A stretch of DNA of 64,000 nucleotides, taken from NCBI GenBank assembly GCA_000752035.1, contig CCFE01000024.1:434001-498000 (forward strand), in the 5' to 3' direction. This document shows, one piece after another, positions 1 through 7,840 of this stretch. This DNA is from Bacillus rubiinfantis (GTDB lineage Bacteria > Bacillota > Bacilli > Bacillales > Cytobacillaceae). The position numbers were made by a program, and so were the translations under genes. The notes under the pieces were generated by a model. It was not told the DNA's origin. It made no database searches and saw nothing but the letters and a program-made list of their open reading frames with translations. The stretch's first letter is position 1. Each line of letters opens with the position of its first letter.

Positions 1-540
1 GCCAGCCTTTACTTCTGCGACAAGGTCACGTCCATACTTTTTTAAAGCATCATAACCGGCTTCTGGATTTTGCGAAGTCACTCTTTGGTTCCCCCTTATT
101 TCCTTGATTACCTTTAATATGTCTGACTGTGTCCGCCCAAAAGATTGAATGATTGTTTTCATTTCGGAGTTACTCGCATTGACCGCTGCCAATAGAATAT
201 GCTCAACTGAAATATAATCGTCTCCGAACTGACTGGCAACTTCTTCAGCAGCAACTAATAATTTTTGAAGACTATTAGTAATATATAACTTTCCTTGTTG
301 GACACCACTTCCACTTACCTGTGGTTTTTTGTAAAGGGATTCTGCCAGCCGTTCCTGCACTTCTCCTGCTGATATACCGCATCTTTCTAAGATTGCGGAA
401 ATTAAATTATCATCCTGATTTAATAACGATAAAAATAAATGAACTTCATCTACTTCTTGATGGTTATTTTTAATAGCTACTGTCTGTGCGTTCATTATCC
501 CCGTCTGCAGCCGCTCAGTCATTCGGTTTATATCCATCAT
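1..540 (-). CDS. clpB: ClpB disaggregase, N-terminal part (cut by window edge)
   Basis: Only the first 180 codons are present; the gene continues beyond position 1. The protein starts MMDINRMTERL and covers the Clp N-terminal double-repeat domain (conserved EVDEVHLFLSLL and ISVEHILLAA segments) and the beginning of the linker to the first AAA+ domain. ClpB is the Hsp100 chaperone that, with DnaK, pulls proteins out of aggregates in the cytoplasm. The start is ATG at 540 (a second ATG follows directly), preceded by an AGGGAG ribosome site. A CtsR operator and a strong SigA promoter lie just upstream, the usual control of clp genes in Bacillaceae. The identity of the unseen AAA+ part is inferred from the N-domain; another N-domain protein such as ClpC would begin differently. 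Confidence 0.9.
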   Translation of the reverse strand, partial: MMDINRMTERLQTGIMNAQTVAIKNNHQEVDEVHLFLSLLNQDDNLISAILERCGISAGEVQERLAESLYKKPQVSGSGVQQGKLYITNSLQKLLVAAEEVASQFGDDYISVEHILLAAVNASNSEMKTIIQSFGRTQSDILKVIKEIRGNQRVTSQNPEAGYDALKKYGRDLVAEVKAG

Positions 541-550
541 CTCACTCCCT

Positions 551-567
551 TTTGACCTTTTTTGACC
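551..567 (-). promoter_or_regulatory. CtsR operator of clpB
   Basis: On the minus strand this reads GGTCAAAAAAGGTCAAA, two perfect GGTCAAA heptads separated by three bases, the known CtsR tandem-repeat consensus. It lies between the -10 box and the clpB ribosome site, where CtsR binding would block transcription until heat stress. Confidence 0.92.
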
Positions 568-576
568 TATATAATT

Positions 577-605
577 ATTATAGATAATCTAGAACTAATT
601 GTAAA
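577..605 (-). promoter_or_regulatory. SigA promoter of clpB
   Basis: Minus strand: TTTACA (605-600), 17-base spacer, TATAAT (582-577). Spacing and hexamers are close to ideal, and the CtsR operator follows directly downstream. Confidence 0.85.
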
Positions 606-610
606 AGATA

Positions 611-640
611 AAGCCATCCATTTTGGATGACTTATCTTAT
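611..640 (-). terminator. Terminator of yjzC
   Basis: Minus-strand hairpin AAGTCATCC / GGATGGCTT (633-611) followed by a T-rich run, just after the yjzC stop. It separates yjzC from the clpB promoter, and the T-run overlaps the upstream edge of that promoter. Confidence 0.6.
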
Positions 641-646
641 TGCTTA

Positions 647-826
647 TTATGGCTTACGTAAATATGTCCATAAGCGTTCGTCATTTGAGTTTTCCGGAAA
701 AGGGTCTCCTGCTTTTAACTTAATTTTTTTAGGATTCACAACATTGCTTCCTGTATCTCCCGCTTCAATGTATATTCCATTATTCGGAGCCTTTTGACCC
801 GGCTTAAACTGACGATTTTGTCCCAT
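647..826 (-). CDS. yjzC: YjzC-like small protein
   Basis: A 59-residue basic, soluble protein beginning MGQNRQFKPGQKAPNNG and ending ERLWTYLRKP, which I recognise as the YjzC family of Bacillus; its function is unknown. The reading frame stays open upstream to 925, but the ATG at 826 is chosen because AGGAGGG sits just before it and because the family begins MGQNRQ. The gene has its own terminator and is divergent from fnr. Confidence 0.8.
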   Translation of the reverse strand: MGQNRQFKPGQKAPNNGIYIEAGDTGSNVVNPKKIKLKAGDPFPENSNDERLWTYLRKP

Positions 827-972
827 AATGTTTCCCTCCTTATTCTTTACATTTGTAGTATTTCCGTTTGCGAATAGAGCATTAAAGGAATTTATTTCTT
901 TTTCTGTTTTCACCATATTTCCCAAGAAATAATAATGGATTTTGTCGATTATATGAATTTATTCCACAAATA

Positions 973-1002
973 TTGTCAATTTATCTCCGTAAGCAATATA
1001 AT
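973..1002 (+). promoter_or_regulatory. Probable SigA promoter of the first fnr
   Basis: TTGTCA (973-978), 18-base spacer, TATAAT (997-1002), about 60 bases upstream of the fnr start codon. No TGTGA-N6-TCACA box is seen in this intergenic region, so this copy does not look autoregulated by that motif. Confidence 0.55.
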
Positions 1003-1070
1003 TATAGTAATATTATGTTAAAGCTTTTAGTTTGTGGTTTTTAGTTTATACCTGTAAGGGTGGTCATATT

Positions 1071-1766
1071 ATGCAATCCACTATAAATATTTCTTCTGAT
1101 TTATCTTCATGTCTATTCACGGCGATACATCACGTAAAAACAGTGGAGAAAGGCAGCTTTTTATTCCAAGAAGGGGCAGAAGCTAACGAATTATACCTTG
1201 TAAAAAGCGGGATATTTCAGCTTAGTAAAATTATCCCTGATGGCAGAGAGCTTATATTAAGAATGTGTAAGCGTGGCGATTTTATTGGTGAATTTGACTT
1301 GTTTTCCCCATCTTCACAATATTTGCTAAGTGCACGTGTCATTGAAGATGGCGAAGTAGCTGTTTTGCTAAAAGAAGATCTAGAAGAGCAATTAGCATGT
1401 AATCTACCACTTGCTTATGAATTTATTAAATGGATGAGCCTACAGTCCCGTAAAGCACAAACGAAATTTCGCGACTTGGTATTGCATGGAAAAAAAGGCG
1501 CATTATATTCAACTCTGATTAGACTTAGCAATAGCTTTGGATGTCAAACTAACAGCGGTATTATGATTGATCTGTTGCTAACCAACCAAGAGTTAGCCAA
1601 CTTCTGCGGAACTTCTCGTGAAGTAGTGAATCGCCTTCTCAGCGATCTTAGAAAAAAAAGAATTATTACAATAGAAAAAGGGAAAATTATCATCCTGAAT
1701 TTAGACTTATTAAAGCAAGAAATCGATTGTGAAAACTGCCCAATTGAAATTTGCAGAGTAGATTAA
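1071..1766 (+). CDS. fnr: Fnr-type anaerobic regulator, copy 1
   Basis: A 231-residue CRP/FNR-family transcription factor: cyclic-nucleotide-fold sensor domain (about 15-120), long dimerisation helix, then a winged helix-turn-helix (TNQELANFCGTSREVVNR). The C-terminus holds Cys220, Cys223 and Cys228 (C-x2-C-x4-C), the arrangement of Bacillus subtilis Fnr, where three C-terminal cysteines plus an aspartate in the dimer helix (Asp135 here is the likely equivalent) bind the oxygen-sensing [4Fe-4S] cluster. This differs from the N-terminal cysteines of E. coli FNR. The start at 1071 is chosen over the upstream in-frame ATG at 1032 because AAGGGTGGT precedes it. A second Fnr lies at 5812-6510. Low oxygen should activate it on TGTGA-N6-TCACA sites found nearby. 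Confidence 0.9.
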   Translation: MQSTINISSDLSSCLFTAIHHVKTVEKGSFLFQEGAEANELYLVKSGIFQLSKIIPDGRELILRMCKRGDFIGEFDLFSPSSQYLLSARVIEDGEVAVLLKEDLEEQLACNLPLAYEFIKWMSLQSRKAQTKFRDLVLHGKKGALYSTLIRLSNSFGCQTNSGIMIDLLLTNQELANFCGTSREVVNRLLSDLRKKRIITIEKGKIIILNLDLLKQEIDCENCPIEICRVD

Positions 1767-1776
1767 TGTTAAATGT

Positions 1777-1802
1777 AAAAATCGGCTGCTAAGCCGATTT
1801 TT
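1777..1802. terminator. Bidirectional terminator, fnr / mobB
   Basis: Perfect inverted repeat AAAAATCGGC - TGCTAA - GCCGATTTTT between converging genes, with T-runs in both directions. Confidence 0.85.
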
Positions 1803-1816
1803 CACACAGGCAAGCC

Positions 1817-2353
1817 TTAAATCTCATTTACCTGCTTCTTTAACCATTGGACAATAAAAGTGATAGCTTTGCTGTTACTAATTGAAAAACAAGGGATGGC
1901 CATTATCGTCTGCACATACTCCTTAATTGAGTCTTCCCAGTAAACAACAGCTTGTATATTTTCCAGCTTATGTAACAAATGCGCCTCAGTGAGAGTTTTA
2001 ATCAGTGCAACTTTAGGGTGCTCTGCAAATTTATAACCTTCAATTAAGATGACCTCAGGTTGAAAAAAACCTAGTAATTGTACTTGATCATGTAAATCAT
2101 AACGTTTGCCTTCAGCATGCAAAAGTAAGCGGCCATCCCCCTCAACAATAGTTGCTGCAGCTCCAGCCTCTACATGACGTGTAGAATCTTTTTGTTCACA
2201 CACATTCGGCTTTCCTCCATGGCCGTGATGTTTTATAACGGCTGTTTTGAGGCCGATGGCGGCTAATTCTTCAATTATCTTTTCGATAAATGTAGTTTTG
2301 CCGCTATTTTGATAACCAACAACCTGAAAGACAACTGGTTTTACCACGGCCAT
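1817..2353 (-). CDS. mobB: Molybdopterin-guanine dinucleotide biosynthesis adaptor MobB
   Basis: 178 residues with an N-terminal P-loop GYQNSGKTT (about 13-21) and the MobB features IKHHGHGG and LIEGYK. MobB is a GTP-binding protein that assists MobA in attaching GMP to molybdopterin, the cofactor form used by nitrate reductase. The start overlaps the end of moeA by 13 bases, so the two are translated from one message and probably coupled. It is the last gene of the moeA-mobB unit and ends at a bidirectional terminator. Confidence 0.9.
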   Translation of the reverse strand: MAVVKPVVFQVVGYQNSGKTTFIEKIIEELAAIGLKTAVIKHHGHGGKPNVCEQKDSTRHVEAGAAATIVEGDGRLLLHAEGKRYDLHDQVQLLGFFQPEVILIEGYKFAEHPKVALIKTLTEAHLLHKLENIQAVVYWEDSIKEYVQTIMAIPCFSISNSKAITFIVQWLKKQVNEI

Positions 2354-3612
2354 TCACTGCCGGATTGGTCTTCAAGTAATAATACATCCACTTCTTTACC
2401 AGCTGAAAATCCTCTCGTTCCCCCTGGAAGAATCGTCAATGAATTAGCTCCGGCAAGACTCATTATTATATTCGATTTATCCAAACCGCTAGGAACTACT
2501 TTAAGACGTCCCTCTTCAATATATACCGCGCTGCGGACAAATCTTGTAAATGGATTCGCTTTCGGAAAATCAGCTTCAAGAATGGCCTTTTCCTTACGTA
2601 AATGTGGCCTTTTTGAGCCAAGAAGGCGGCGAATAACTGGTCTGGCAAATAATTCAAAGCCAACATAACATGCCGAAGGATTCCCCGATAATCCAAAAAG
2701 CAGTTTATTATTATGACTGGCAACAGTTGTCACGCTTCCAGGTCGCATCGCCACTTTGTTGAATAGAACTTCAGCACCTAATTTTTCATATATTTCCGGA
2801 AGATAATCAAAATCTCCAACAGAAACACCACCTGTTGTGATTAAAAAATCCACTTTATCCAAGGCTTGCGCTACTGCTGCATAGCAGGTAGAAAACTCGT
2901 CAGGCAATTTACCAAAGTAATGAACAATTCCGCCTGCTCTCTCAATTTGAGCTGCAATCATATGGGAATTACTGTTGCGAATCTTCCCAGCTACCAATGG
3001 TTCATCCACTTCTAACAGCTCAGTTCCTGTTGCAAATAGCCCAATTATTGGTTTTTTGGCTACAGGTACATAGTTGTAACCAAATGTTGCCAGCATCGCT
3101 TGAATTCCCGGGTTAATCAATGTCCCGCTCTTAACCAAAACCTCTCCCTTTTTCGCATCTTCACCCATGTATGAAACGTTCTCACCCTGTTTAAAGCTGC
3201 GCTTAATTGACATATAGGGAGTACCATTTTTTTTAAATGATTGGGCAACTTCAAACATTACCACTGCATCGGTGCCATTAGGCATCATCGCTCCAGTCAT
3301 AATTCTCACTGCTTGATTTCTATTTACTTGCTTTGTTGAGACCATACCTGCACCAATATGATCGATTACTTCGAATTCGACAGGATTAGACAGTGATGCT
3401 GCCGACGTATCTATTGATCTTACAGCAAAACCATCATAAGGGGCTCTATTAAAATGAGGAACATCACTAGTGGCAGCTAAATCTTCTGATAAGAAGCGCC
3501 CATAACTTTCCTCAATCGATACACGTTCGGTTATCCCATTCATTTCGAAATCCATAATTTTCCTAACTGCTTCTGCTATAGGAATAGGTTGTCTGCGCTC
3601 AAACAAATTCAT
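2341..3612 (-). CDS. moeA: Molybdopterin molybdenumtransferase MoeA
   Basis: About 423 residues. MoeA inserts molybdate into adenylylated molybdopterin, the last common step of Mo-cofactor synthesis. Visible family marks are APYDGFAV, MTGAMMPNGTDAVV, and TTGGVSVGDFDYL of the MoCF-binding fold, with a C-terminal beta domain. An in-frame ATG at 3642 would add ten residues (MNNRIARKGQ), but ATG 3612 (MNLFERRQPIP) has AAAGGGG ahead of it and fits the usual family start, so it is preferred although the spacing is short. Divergent from ric; the shared spacer carries an Fnr box. It forms a two-gene unit with mobB. Confidence 0.9.
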   Translation of the reverse strand: MNLFERRQPIPIAEAVRKIMDFEMNGITERVSIEESYGRFLSEDLAATSDVPHFNRAPYDGFAVRSIDTSAASLSNPVEFEVIDHIGAGMVSTKQVNRNQAVRIMTGAMMPNGTDAVVMFEVAQSFKKNGTPYMSIKRSFKQGENVSYMGEDAKKGEVLVKSGTLINPGIQAMLATFGYNYVPVAKKPIIGLFATGTELLEVDEPLVAGKIRNSNSHMIAAQIERAGGIVHYFGKLPDEFSTCYAAVAQALDKVDFLITTGGVSVGDFDYLPEIYEKLGAEVLFNKVAMRPGSVTTVASHNNKLLFGLSGNPSACYVGFELFARPVIRRLLGSKRPHLRKEKAILEADFPKANPFTRFVRSAVYIEEGRLKVVPSGLDKSNIIMSLAGANSLTILPGGTRGFSAGKEVDVLLLEDQSGSEWPW

Positions 3613-3730
3613 CTGCCCCTTTCTAGCAATTCTATTATTCATGTTACTTCATTATAAGCCTATAAAAAACTCGTTAACTTCGCAAATAGCACAACTTAAT
3701 ATTGATGATTTATTAAAAAATTTATTTATA

Positions 3731-3746
3731 TGTGATGTAGGTCACC
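3731..3746 (+). promoter_or_regulatory. Fnr box in the moeA-ric intergenic region
   Basis: TGTGA-TGTAGG-TCACC, one mismatch to the symmetric consensus TGTGA-N6-TCACA of Bacillus Fnr. If it acts at -41.5 on ric the start point is near 3780, with TAAGCT (3768-3773) as a poor -10; TATTAA at 3765 and TAATAT at 3773 are alternatives. It might also influence the divergent moeA, although no clear -10 is seen on that side. Confidence 0.7.
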
Positions 3747-3810
3747 CAACATTTTTACTGTTTCTATTAAGCTAATATTAGTTAAATAATTTTTTTAGGA
3801 GGATTTCAAA

Positions 3811-4506
3811 ATGAATTTCCCATTTACTGCTGATTCGTTAGTAAGAGATATTGTTAATAAATTACCTAATACAAGTGATGTATTTAAAAAATATCGTATT
3901 GATTTTTGCTGCGGTGGAAACATTCCATTAGGTCAAGCAGCCAGTCAAAATCAACTTAATATCGATATAGTTATGAAAGAATTACAAACTGTTTTTGAGC
4001 AAAACGAAAATAAGCAAATAGATGTTAAAGTATGGACAGAATCCGATTCAATTACCATTATTAATCATATTATCCAACATTTCCATCGTGCGTCTGAAGA
4101 AGAATTAAAGAATCTTAGCCCTTATGTCACCAAGGTGTCCCGTGTACATGGAAATAACCATCCAGAGCTATTAAAAGTAAATGAACTATTTTATGAATTT
4201 AAAAAAGAATTACTTGAGCATATGGCAAAAGAGGAAGAACTAGTCTTCCCAATCATTAAACAACTGGAAGAAGGGACAATAAAAAATAAAGAAGAAGCAA
4301 TCGCAATGATTATTGAGCTTGAAAAGGAACATGATCATTGTGGTGAGATTTTAAAACAAATCCGCTCTATTACCTCTGATTATGCCTTACCACTTGATGC
4401 TTGTGGTACCTATCGTTTAGTTTATGCACGTTTAGAGGCACTTGAAGAGTTAACATTCATGCATGTGCATCTTGAGAATAATATATTATTCCCTCGGTAT
4501 ATGTAA
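3811..4506 (+). CDS. ric: Iron-sulfur cluster repair di-iron protein (Ric/ScdA/YtfE family)
   Basis: 231 residues. The N-terminal ScdA domain contains DFCCGGN (about residues 31-37); the rest is a hemerythrin-like four-helix bundle with His/Glu iron ligands spread through HFHRASEEEL, HGNNHPEL, HMAKEEELVFP, EHDHCGE and HVHLENNILFP. Family members repair Fe-S clusters damaged by nitric oxide or oxidants. A strong AGGAGG precedes the ATG. The Fnr box upstream and neighbours for Mo-cofactor synthesis suggest induction during nitrate respiration, when NO is produced. Monocistronic, ending at a bidirectional terminator. Confidence 0.92.
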   Translation: MNFPFTADSLVRDIVNKLPNTSDVFKKYRIDFCCGGNIPLGQAASQNQLNIDIVMKELQTVFEQNENKQIDVKVWTESDSITIINHIIQHFHRASEEELKNLSPYVTKVSRVHGNNHPELLKVNELFYEFKKELLEHMAKEEELVFPIIKQLEEGTIKNKEEAIAMIIELEKEHDHCGEILKQIRSITSDYALPLDACGTYRLVYARLEALEELTFMHVHLENNILFPRYM

Positions 4507-4507
4507 T

Positions 4508-4549
4508 ACTAGAAAAAGCCTGCTTAGTAAAAAGCAGGCTTTTTCTAGT
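4508..4549. terminator. Bidirectional terminator, ric / moaA
   Basis: Perfect 18-bp inverted repeat beginning ACTAGAAAAAGCCTGCTT with a 6-base loop, between converging genes. Confidence 0.92.
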
Positions 4550-4555
4550 AAAAGA

Positions 4556-5572
4556 CTATCCGCCTATATATGACATTTCAATTTTTTTACGATGTTTATT
4601 TGTTTCTGCTGTTCGTTCATCAGAATACCGATCACGACGGTTATTCCAAATCGAAACAATCCTCTCTACCAACTGCTCATCTGTCGCACCATTTCGCATC
4701 ATATTCCTGATATCATAACCATTCCCATTAAATAAGCAAGTATAGATTTGGCCGTTTGCAGATAATCGCGCCCTTGTACAGCTTGAACAAAATGATTCTG
4801 AAACAGAAGTAATAAAACCCACTTTCACATTTGTATTTTTGTAGCGGTAATGTTTTGCTACTTCCCCATAATAAGCAGGATCGATTGGCTCCATTTCAAA
4901 ATGCTCGCTTAACATTTGAAATATTTCCTTTTTGCTAACAACATCATCCATTTTCCAACCATTTGTTGATCCTACATCCATAAATTCAATATATCTCAGT
5001 TCTAGCTTATTTTCTTTACAATACTGAGCCATCGGGATAATTTCTGAATCGTTCAATCCTTTTTTTACCACCATGTTAATCTTTATGCCAAGGCCAGCTG
5101 CCTTTGCTGCGGCAATCCCGTCTAAAACCGGTCCTGTTCCAACCCCGCGACCATTTATTTTACCAAACAGCTCATCATTCAAGCTATCTATGCTGACATT
5201 AACCCGTTTAAGACCAGCATCTTTAAGACTTGAGGCTAGTTTAGGTAACAGCACACCATTGGTTGTCAGGGCTATGTCACGTAAACCATCCAGTGAAGAA
5301 AGCTTTGCAACCAAAATCGGTAAGTCCCTTCTAAGCAAAGGTTCCCCACCAGTTAAACGGATTTTTTCTACCCCTAAATGGACAAATATTCTGGCGACAC
5401 GTTCAATTTCTTCATAAGTTAGGAGTGCGCTCCTTGGTAAAAATTCAAAGTCTGAACCGAATTGGTCAGCAGGCATGCAATATTGGCAGCGAAAATTACA
5501 GCGATCAATCACAGATATTCGCAAGTCACGTAATGGTCGATTTAGTTTATCATGAATAATGGTTTTTTCCAT
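4556..5572 (-). CDS. moaA: GTP 3',8-cyclase MoaA
   Basis: 338 residues. MoaA makes (8S)-3',8-cyclo-GTP from GTP, the first committed step of molybdopterin synthesis. The radical SAM cluster motif is CNFRCQYC (CX3CX2C, about residues 26-33); RLTGGEPLLR binds SAM. The second [4Fe-4S] site is seen in SSCTRARLS and TCLF near the C-terminus, and the protein ends in the conserved GG needed for activity. GGAG precedes the start. Monocistronic here; moaB, moaD, moaE and mobA are not in the window. A weak Fnr-like box lies upstream. Confidence 0.94.
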   Translation of the reverse strand: MEKTIIHDKLNRPLRDLRISVIDRCNFRCQYCMPADQFGSDFEFLPRSALLTYEEIERVARIFVHLGVEKIRLTGGEPLLRRDLPILVAKLSSLDGLRDIALTTNGVLLPKLASSLKDAGLKRVNVSIDSLNDELFGKINGRGVGTGPVLDGIAAAKAAGLGIKINMVVKKGLNDSEIIPMAQYCKENKLELRYIEFMDVGSTNGWKMDDVVSKKEIFQMLSEHFEMEPIDPAYYGEVAKHYRYKNTNVKVGFITSVSESFCSSCTRARLSANGQIYTCLFNGNGYDIRNMMRNGATDEQLVERIVSIWNNRRDRYSDERTAETNKHRKKIEMSYIGG

Positions 5573-5641
5573 TAAATATCAACTCCAATTAATAAAAGGA
5601 ACGTGTTATAACTATTTTATCAGATACTTTGAAAAAAAGAC

Positions 5642-5657
5642 TGTTACTTTATTCACT
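5642..5657 (-). promoter_or_regulatory. Weak Fnr-like box upstream of moaA
   Basis: TGTTA-CTTTAT-TCACT, two mismatches to TGTGA-N6-TCACA. It is centred about 42.5 bases upstream of the start point implied by a TAAAAT (5619-5614) on the minus strand. Suggestive only. Confidence 0.3.
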
Positions 5658-5811
5658 GTGGTAATAAATTTATTCTTTTTTGTATTCTTGCAAAATTAAC
5701 TTTAGTTTTCACTGTATTGTCATTGTTTAATTGGTTTTCTTAAGAACATTTGCGTTAAAATGATACTATTGAATTTTTTTTGTATAGAAACATAATTTGA
5801 GGTGAGTATGC

Positions 5812-6510
5812 ATGACTACAATGATGAAGCCAACTCATTCCATTGAGATAAAAGAGTTACTTAAATTTGCCGACCGAACATTTAAAAGTGAACGGGGCAG
5901 ATATATATTTCAAGAAGGCATGATTGCCGACGAACTTTTTGTCGTGATTTCAGGTCGAATTCAGATTAGTAAAATTACCTCCGACGGTCGCGAGCTTTCG
6001 TTAAGAATTTGTGGAGAAAATGATATTTGCGGTGAATTAACACTCTTTACCGAAACCCCAAGATATTTACTAAGTGCAAAAGTACTTGAAGAAGGCGAAA
6101 TAGCAGCAATAAAAAAAGAAGTCCTAGAAAGTGAAATCTTTCAGAACAGCAGACTTGCGTTTGAATTTATGAAATGGATGAGTGATCATTTTCGAAAAAC
6201 ACAAACCAAATTTCGTGACCTTGTGCTGAACGGCAAACGTGGTGCTTTGTTTTCGACTCTTATTCGTATGACCAATAGTTATGGAGTTAAGAATGGCGAT
6301 AACATCCTAATTGACTTGCCATTAACTAACCAGGAATTGGCAAATTTTTGCGGGACATCACGCGAGAGTACAAATCGGATTCTTAGCGAATTGAAACGGG
6401 ATGGGATTATATCTATTAAAAAGGGGAAAATCACCGTCTTAGACTTACAATATTTAAAAGATGAAATTGGCTGTGAAAATTGTCCAGCTGTTTATTGCAA
6501 TATTGAATAG
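5812..6510 (+). CDS. fnr: Fnr-type anaerobic regulator, copy 2
   Basis: 232 residues, same architecture as the protein at 1071-1766 and clearly paralogous: shared stretches include FRDLVL, LTNQELANFCGTSRE and CENCP. Cys221, Cys224 and Cys229 and Asp136 supply the putative [4Fe-4S] ligands in the Bacillus arrangement. The recognition helix reads TSRESTNR here and TSREVVNR in copy 1, so both keep the R-E-x-x-N-R contacts and may recognise the same sites; the cyclic-nucleotide-fold half differs more. A GAGGTGAG ribosome site fixes the start. Which copy controls which promoter cannot be told from sequence. Confidence 0.9.
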   Translation: MTTMMKPTHSIEIKELLKFADRTFKSERGRYIFQEGMIADELFVVISGRIQISKITSDGRELSLRICGENDICGELTLFTETPRYLLSAKVLEEGEIAAIKKEVLESEIFQNSRLAFEFMKWMSDHFRKTQTKFRDLVLNGKRGALFSTLIRMTNSYGVKNGDNILIDLPLTNQELANFCGTSRESTNRILSELKRDGIISIKKGKITVLDLQYLKDEIGCENCPAVYCNIE

Positions 6511-6556
6511 GATGACTAGGGCACCCATAAAGGCGCCTTGGCCATCCTTTTTTTTT
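6510..6556. terminator. Terminator after the second fnr
   Basis: Hairpin with arms GGATGACTAGGGCACC (6510-6525) and GGCGCCTTGGCCATCC (6532-6547), including G-U pairs, followed by nine T residues. It overlaps the end of the converging radical SAM gene. Confidence 0.8.
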
Positions 6557-7676
6557 ATGATTGTTTTTCACGTAAGGCCTTTGGTATATACACACAGAAT
6601 GGTTCACTTTCCAAATAGTCTCCCGTCATCGCAAACGCTCTGGATCTTGAACCGCCACACACATGGCGGAATTCGCAAACACCGCATTTGCCCTTAAAGC
6701 CATCCGGATTTCTAAGTGATTTAAAAATTGGCGACTCACGGTAAATTTCAGCGAGTGATGTTTCCCGGATATTTCCAGCCTTTACTGGCAGCAAGCCGCT
6801 TGGATAGACATCGCCAATATGAGAAATAAAGACAAAGCCATTGCCATCATTCACACCTTTTGGAGCTCGGCCCAAACCATCAATTGATCCTGTTAACCCT
6901 TTTTCGGTTAATGCTGATAAATAATTGATTTCATCGCTCTGAGCTTTTGCCTCGCGCATTTTTTGCTGAATGACAACCCGGCGATAATGCATTGCTTCCG
7001 TTGTTTTAATATCAAAGGAAACACGTTTGCTTAAGTCATATAACCACCGCAATACTTTTTCGTGTTCAACTGGTGAAATCATATCAGCGACCTGTCCCCG
7101 TCCAGTTGGAACTAGGAAAAAGACGCTCCATAATACACATTCCAACTTTTCAACTAATGCTGCCATTTCTTCTAAATGTTGATAATTATATCGTGAGACA
7201 ACGGTATTAATTTGTATTGGCATGTTCAATTCATGTAAATACTTAATTTTTTCCATCGTTAAGTCATACGAGCCAGACGTACCGCGGAAATGATCATGAA
7301 TCTGTGCAGTTGGTCCATCAAGGCTGAAAGCCCAGCGTGAAAGACCAACCTCTTTGGCCTTTCGCATTGCATCAATCGTCACATTTGGTGTTGCACTAGG
7401 TGTCATCGATACGCGGAGACCCTTTTCCACCGCGTATTTTGCGATATCAAACACATCCGGGCGCATTAATGGATCGCCTCCGGTAAAGACAAGCAACGGA
7501 TTATTCATTGCATAGATTTGATCGATTAAGTTTTTCCCCTCTTCGAATGTTAATTCGCGGGGATCTCTTGTATATTGTGCATCTGCACGGCAATGCAGAC
7601 ACTTTAGTTGACAGGCACGAGTAAGTTCCCATATAACAATAAACGGATCTTTATTAAAATCACGGCTAAAATCCAC
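6555..7676 (-). CDS. Radical SAM/SPASM protein, NirJ/PqqE-like
   Basis: 373 residues. N-terminal radical SAM domain with CQLKCLHC (CX3CX2C, about 22-29) and VFTGGDPL; C-terminal SPASM-type auxiliary cluster region with CGVCEFRHVCGG and a final Cys in SEPFC. It resembles the family I remember as TIGR04053, related to NirJ/AhbC/PqqE enzymes that modify haem precursors or peptides; the substrate of this family is unknown to me. The start is GTG at 7676, eight bases after AGGAGG. Its promoter has an Fnr box at exactly -41.5, tying it to anaerobic life. No partner peptide gene is seen next to it, which argues mildly against RiPP maturation. Confidence 0.8.
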   Translation of the reverse strand: MDFSRDFNKDPFIVIWELTRACQLKCLHCRADAQYTRDPRELTFEEGKNLIDQIYAMNNPLLVFTGGDPLMRPDVFDIAKYAVEKGLRVSMTPSATPNVTIDAMRKAKEVGLSRWAFSLDGPTAQIHDHFRGTSGSYDLTMEKIKYLHELNMPIQINTVVSRYNYQHLEEMAALVEKLECVLWSVFFLVPTGRGQVADMISPVEHEKVLRWLYDLSKRVSFDIKTTEAMHYRRVVIQQKMREAKAQSDEINYLSALTEKGLTGSIDGLGRAPKGVNDGNGFVFISHIGDVYPSGLLPVKAGNIRETSLAEIYRESPIFKSLRNPDGFKGKCGVCEFRHVCGGSRSRAFAMTGDYLESEPFCVYIPKALREKQS

Positions 7677-7728
7677 TTTGAAACGCCTCCTAATACAGCT
7701 ATTTCAACCTAAACAGCTTAATAACTGT

Positions 7729-7771
7729 ATTATAAAGCTGTTACTACTTCAAAAAAGTGAACTATCTCACA
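7729..7771 (-). promoter_or_regulatory. Class II Fnr-dependent promoter of the radical SAM gene
   Basis: Minus strand: TGTGA-GATAGT-TCACT (7771-7756) and a perfect -10 TATAAT (7734-7729). The predicted start point is 7722, which puts the box centre at -41.5, the canonical position for activation by Fnr/CRP proteins. No good -35 is present, as expected for an activated promoter. Confidence 0.8.
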
Positions 7772-7803
7772 ATCTCGGTCGATAATTTGTTGATTCTTAA
7801 TCC

Positions 7804-7839
7804 GTAAAAAAACAGCAGATTGGGTCACAATCTGCTGTT
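7804..7839 (-). terminator. Terminator of the yitW-yedF unit
   Basis: AACAGCAGATT (7811-7821) pairs with AATCTGCTGTT (7829-7839); on the minus strand a T-run follows the hairpin directly after the YedF-like gene. Confidence 0.85.
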
Positions 7840-7840
7840 A

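Noticed and set aside
2309..2668. 119-codon plus-strand frame over moeA/mobB
   Set aside because: Antisense to two well-supported genes with no ribosome site; one of many shadow frames in this AT-rich sequence.
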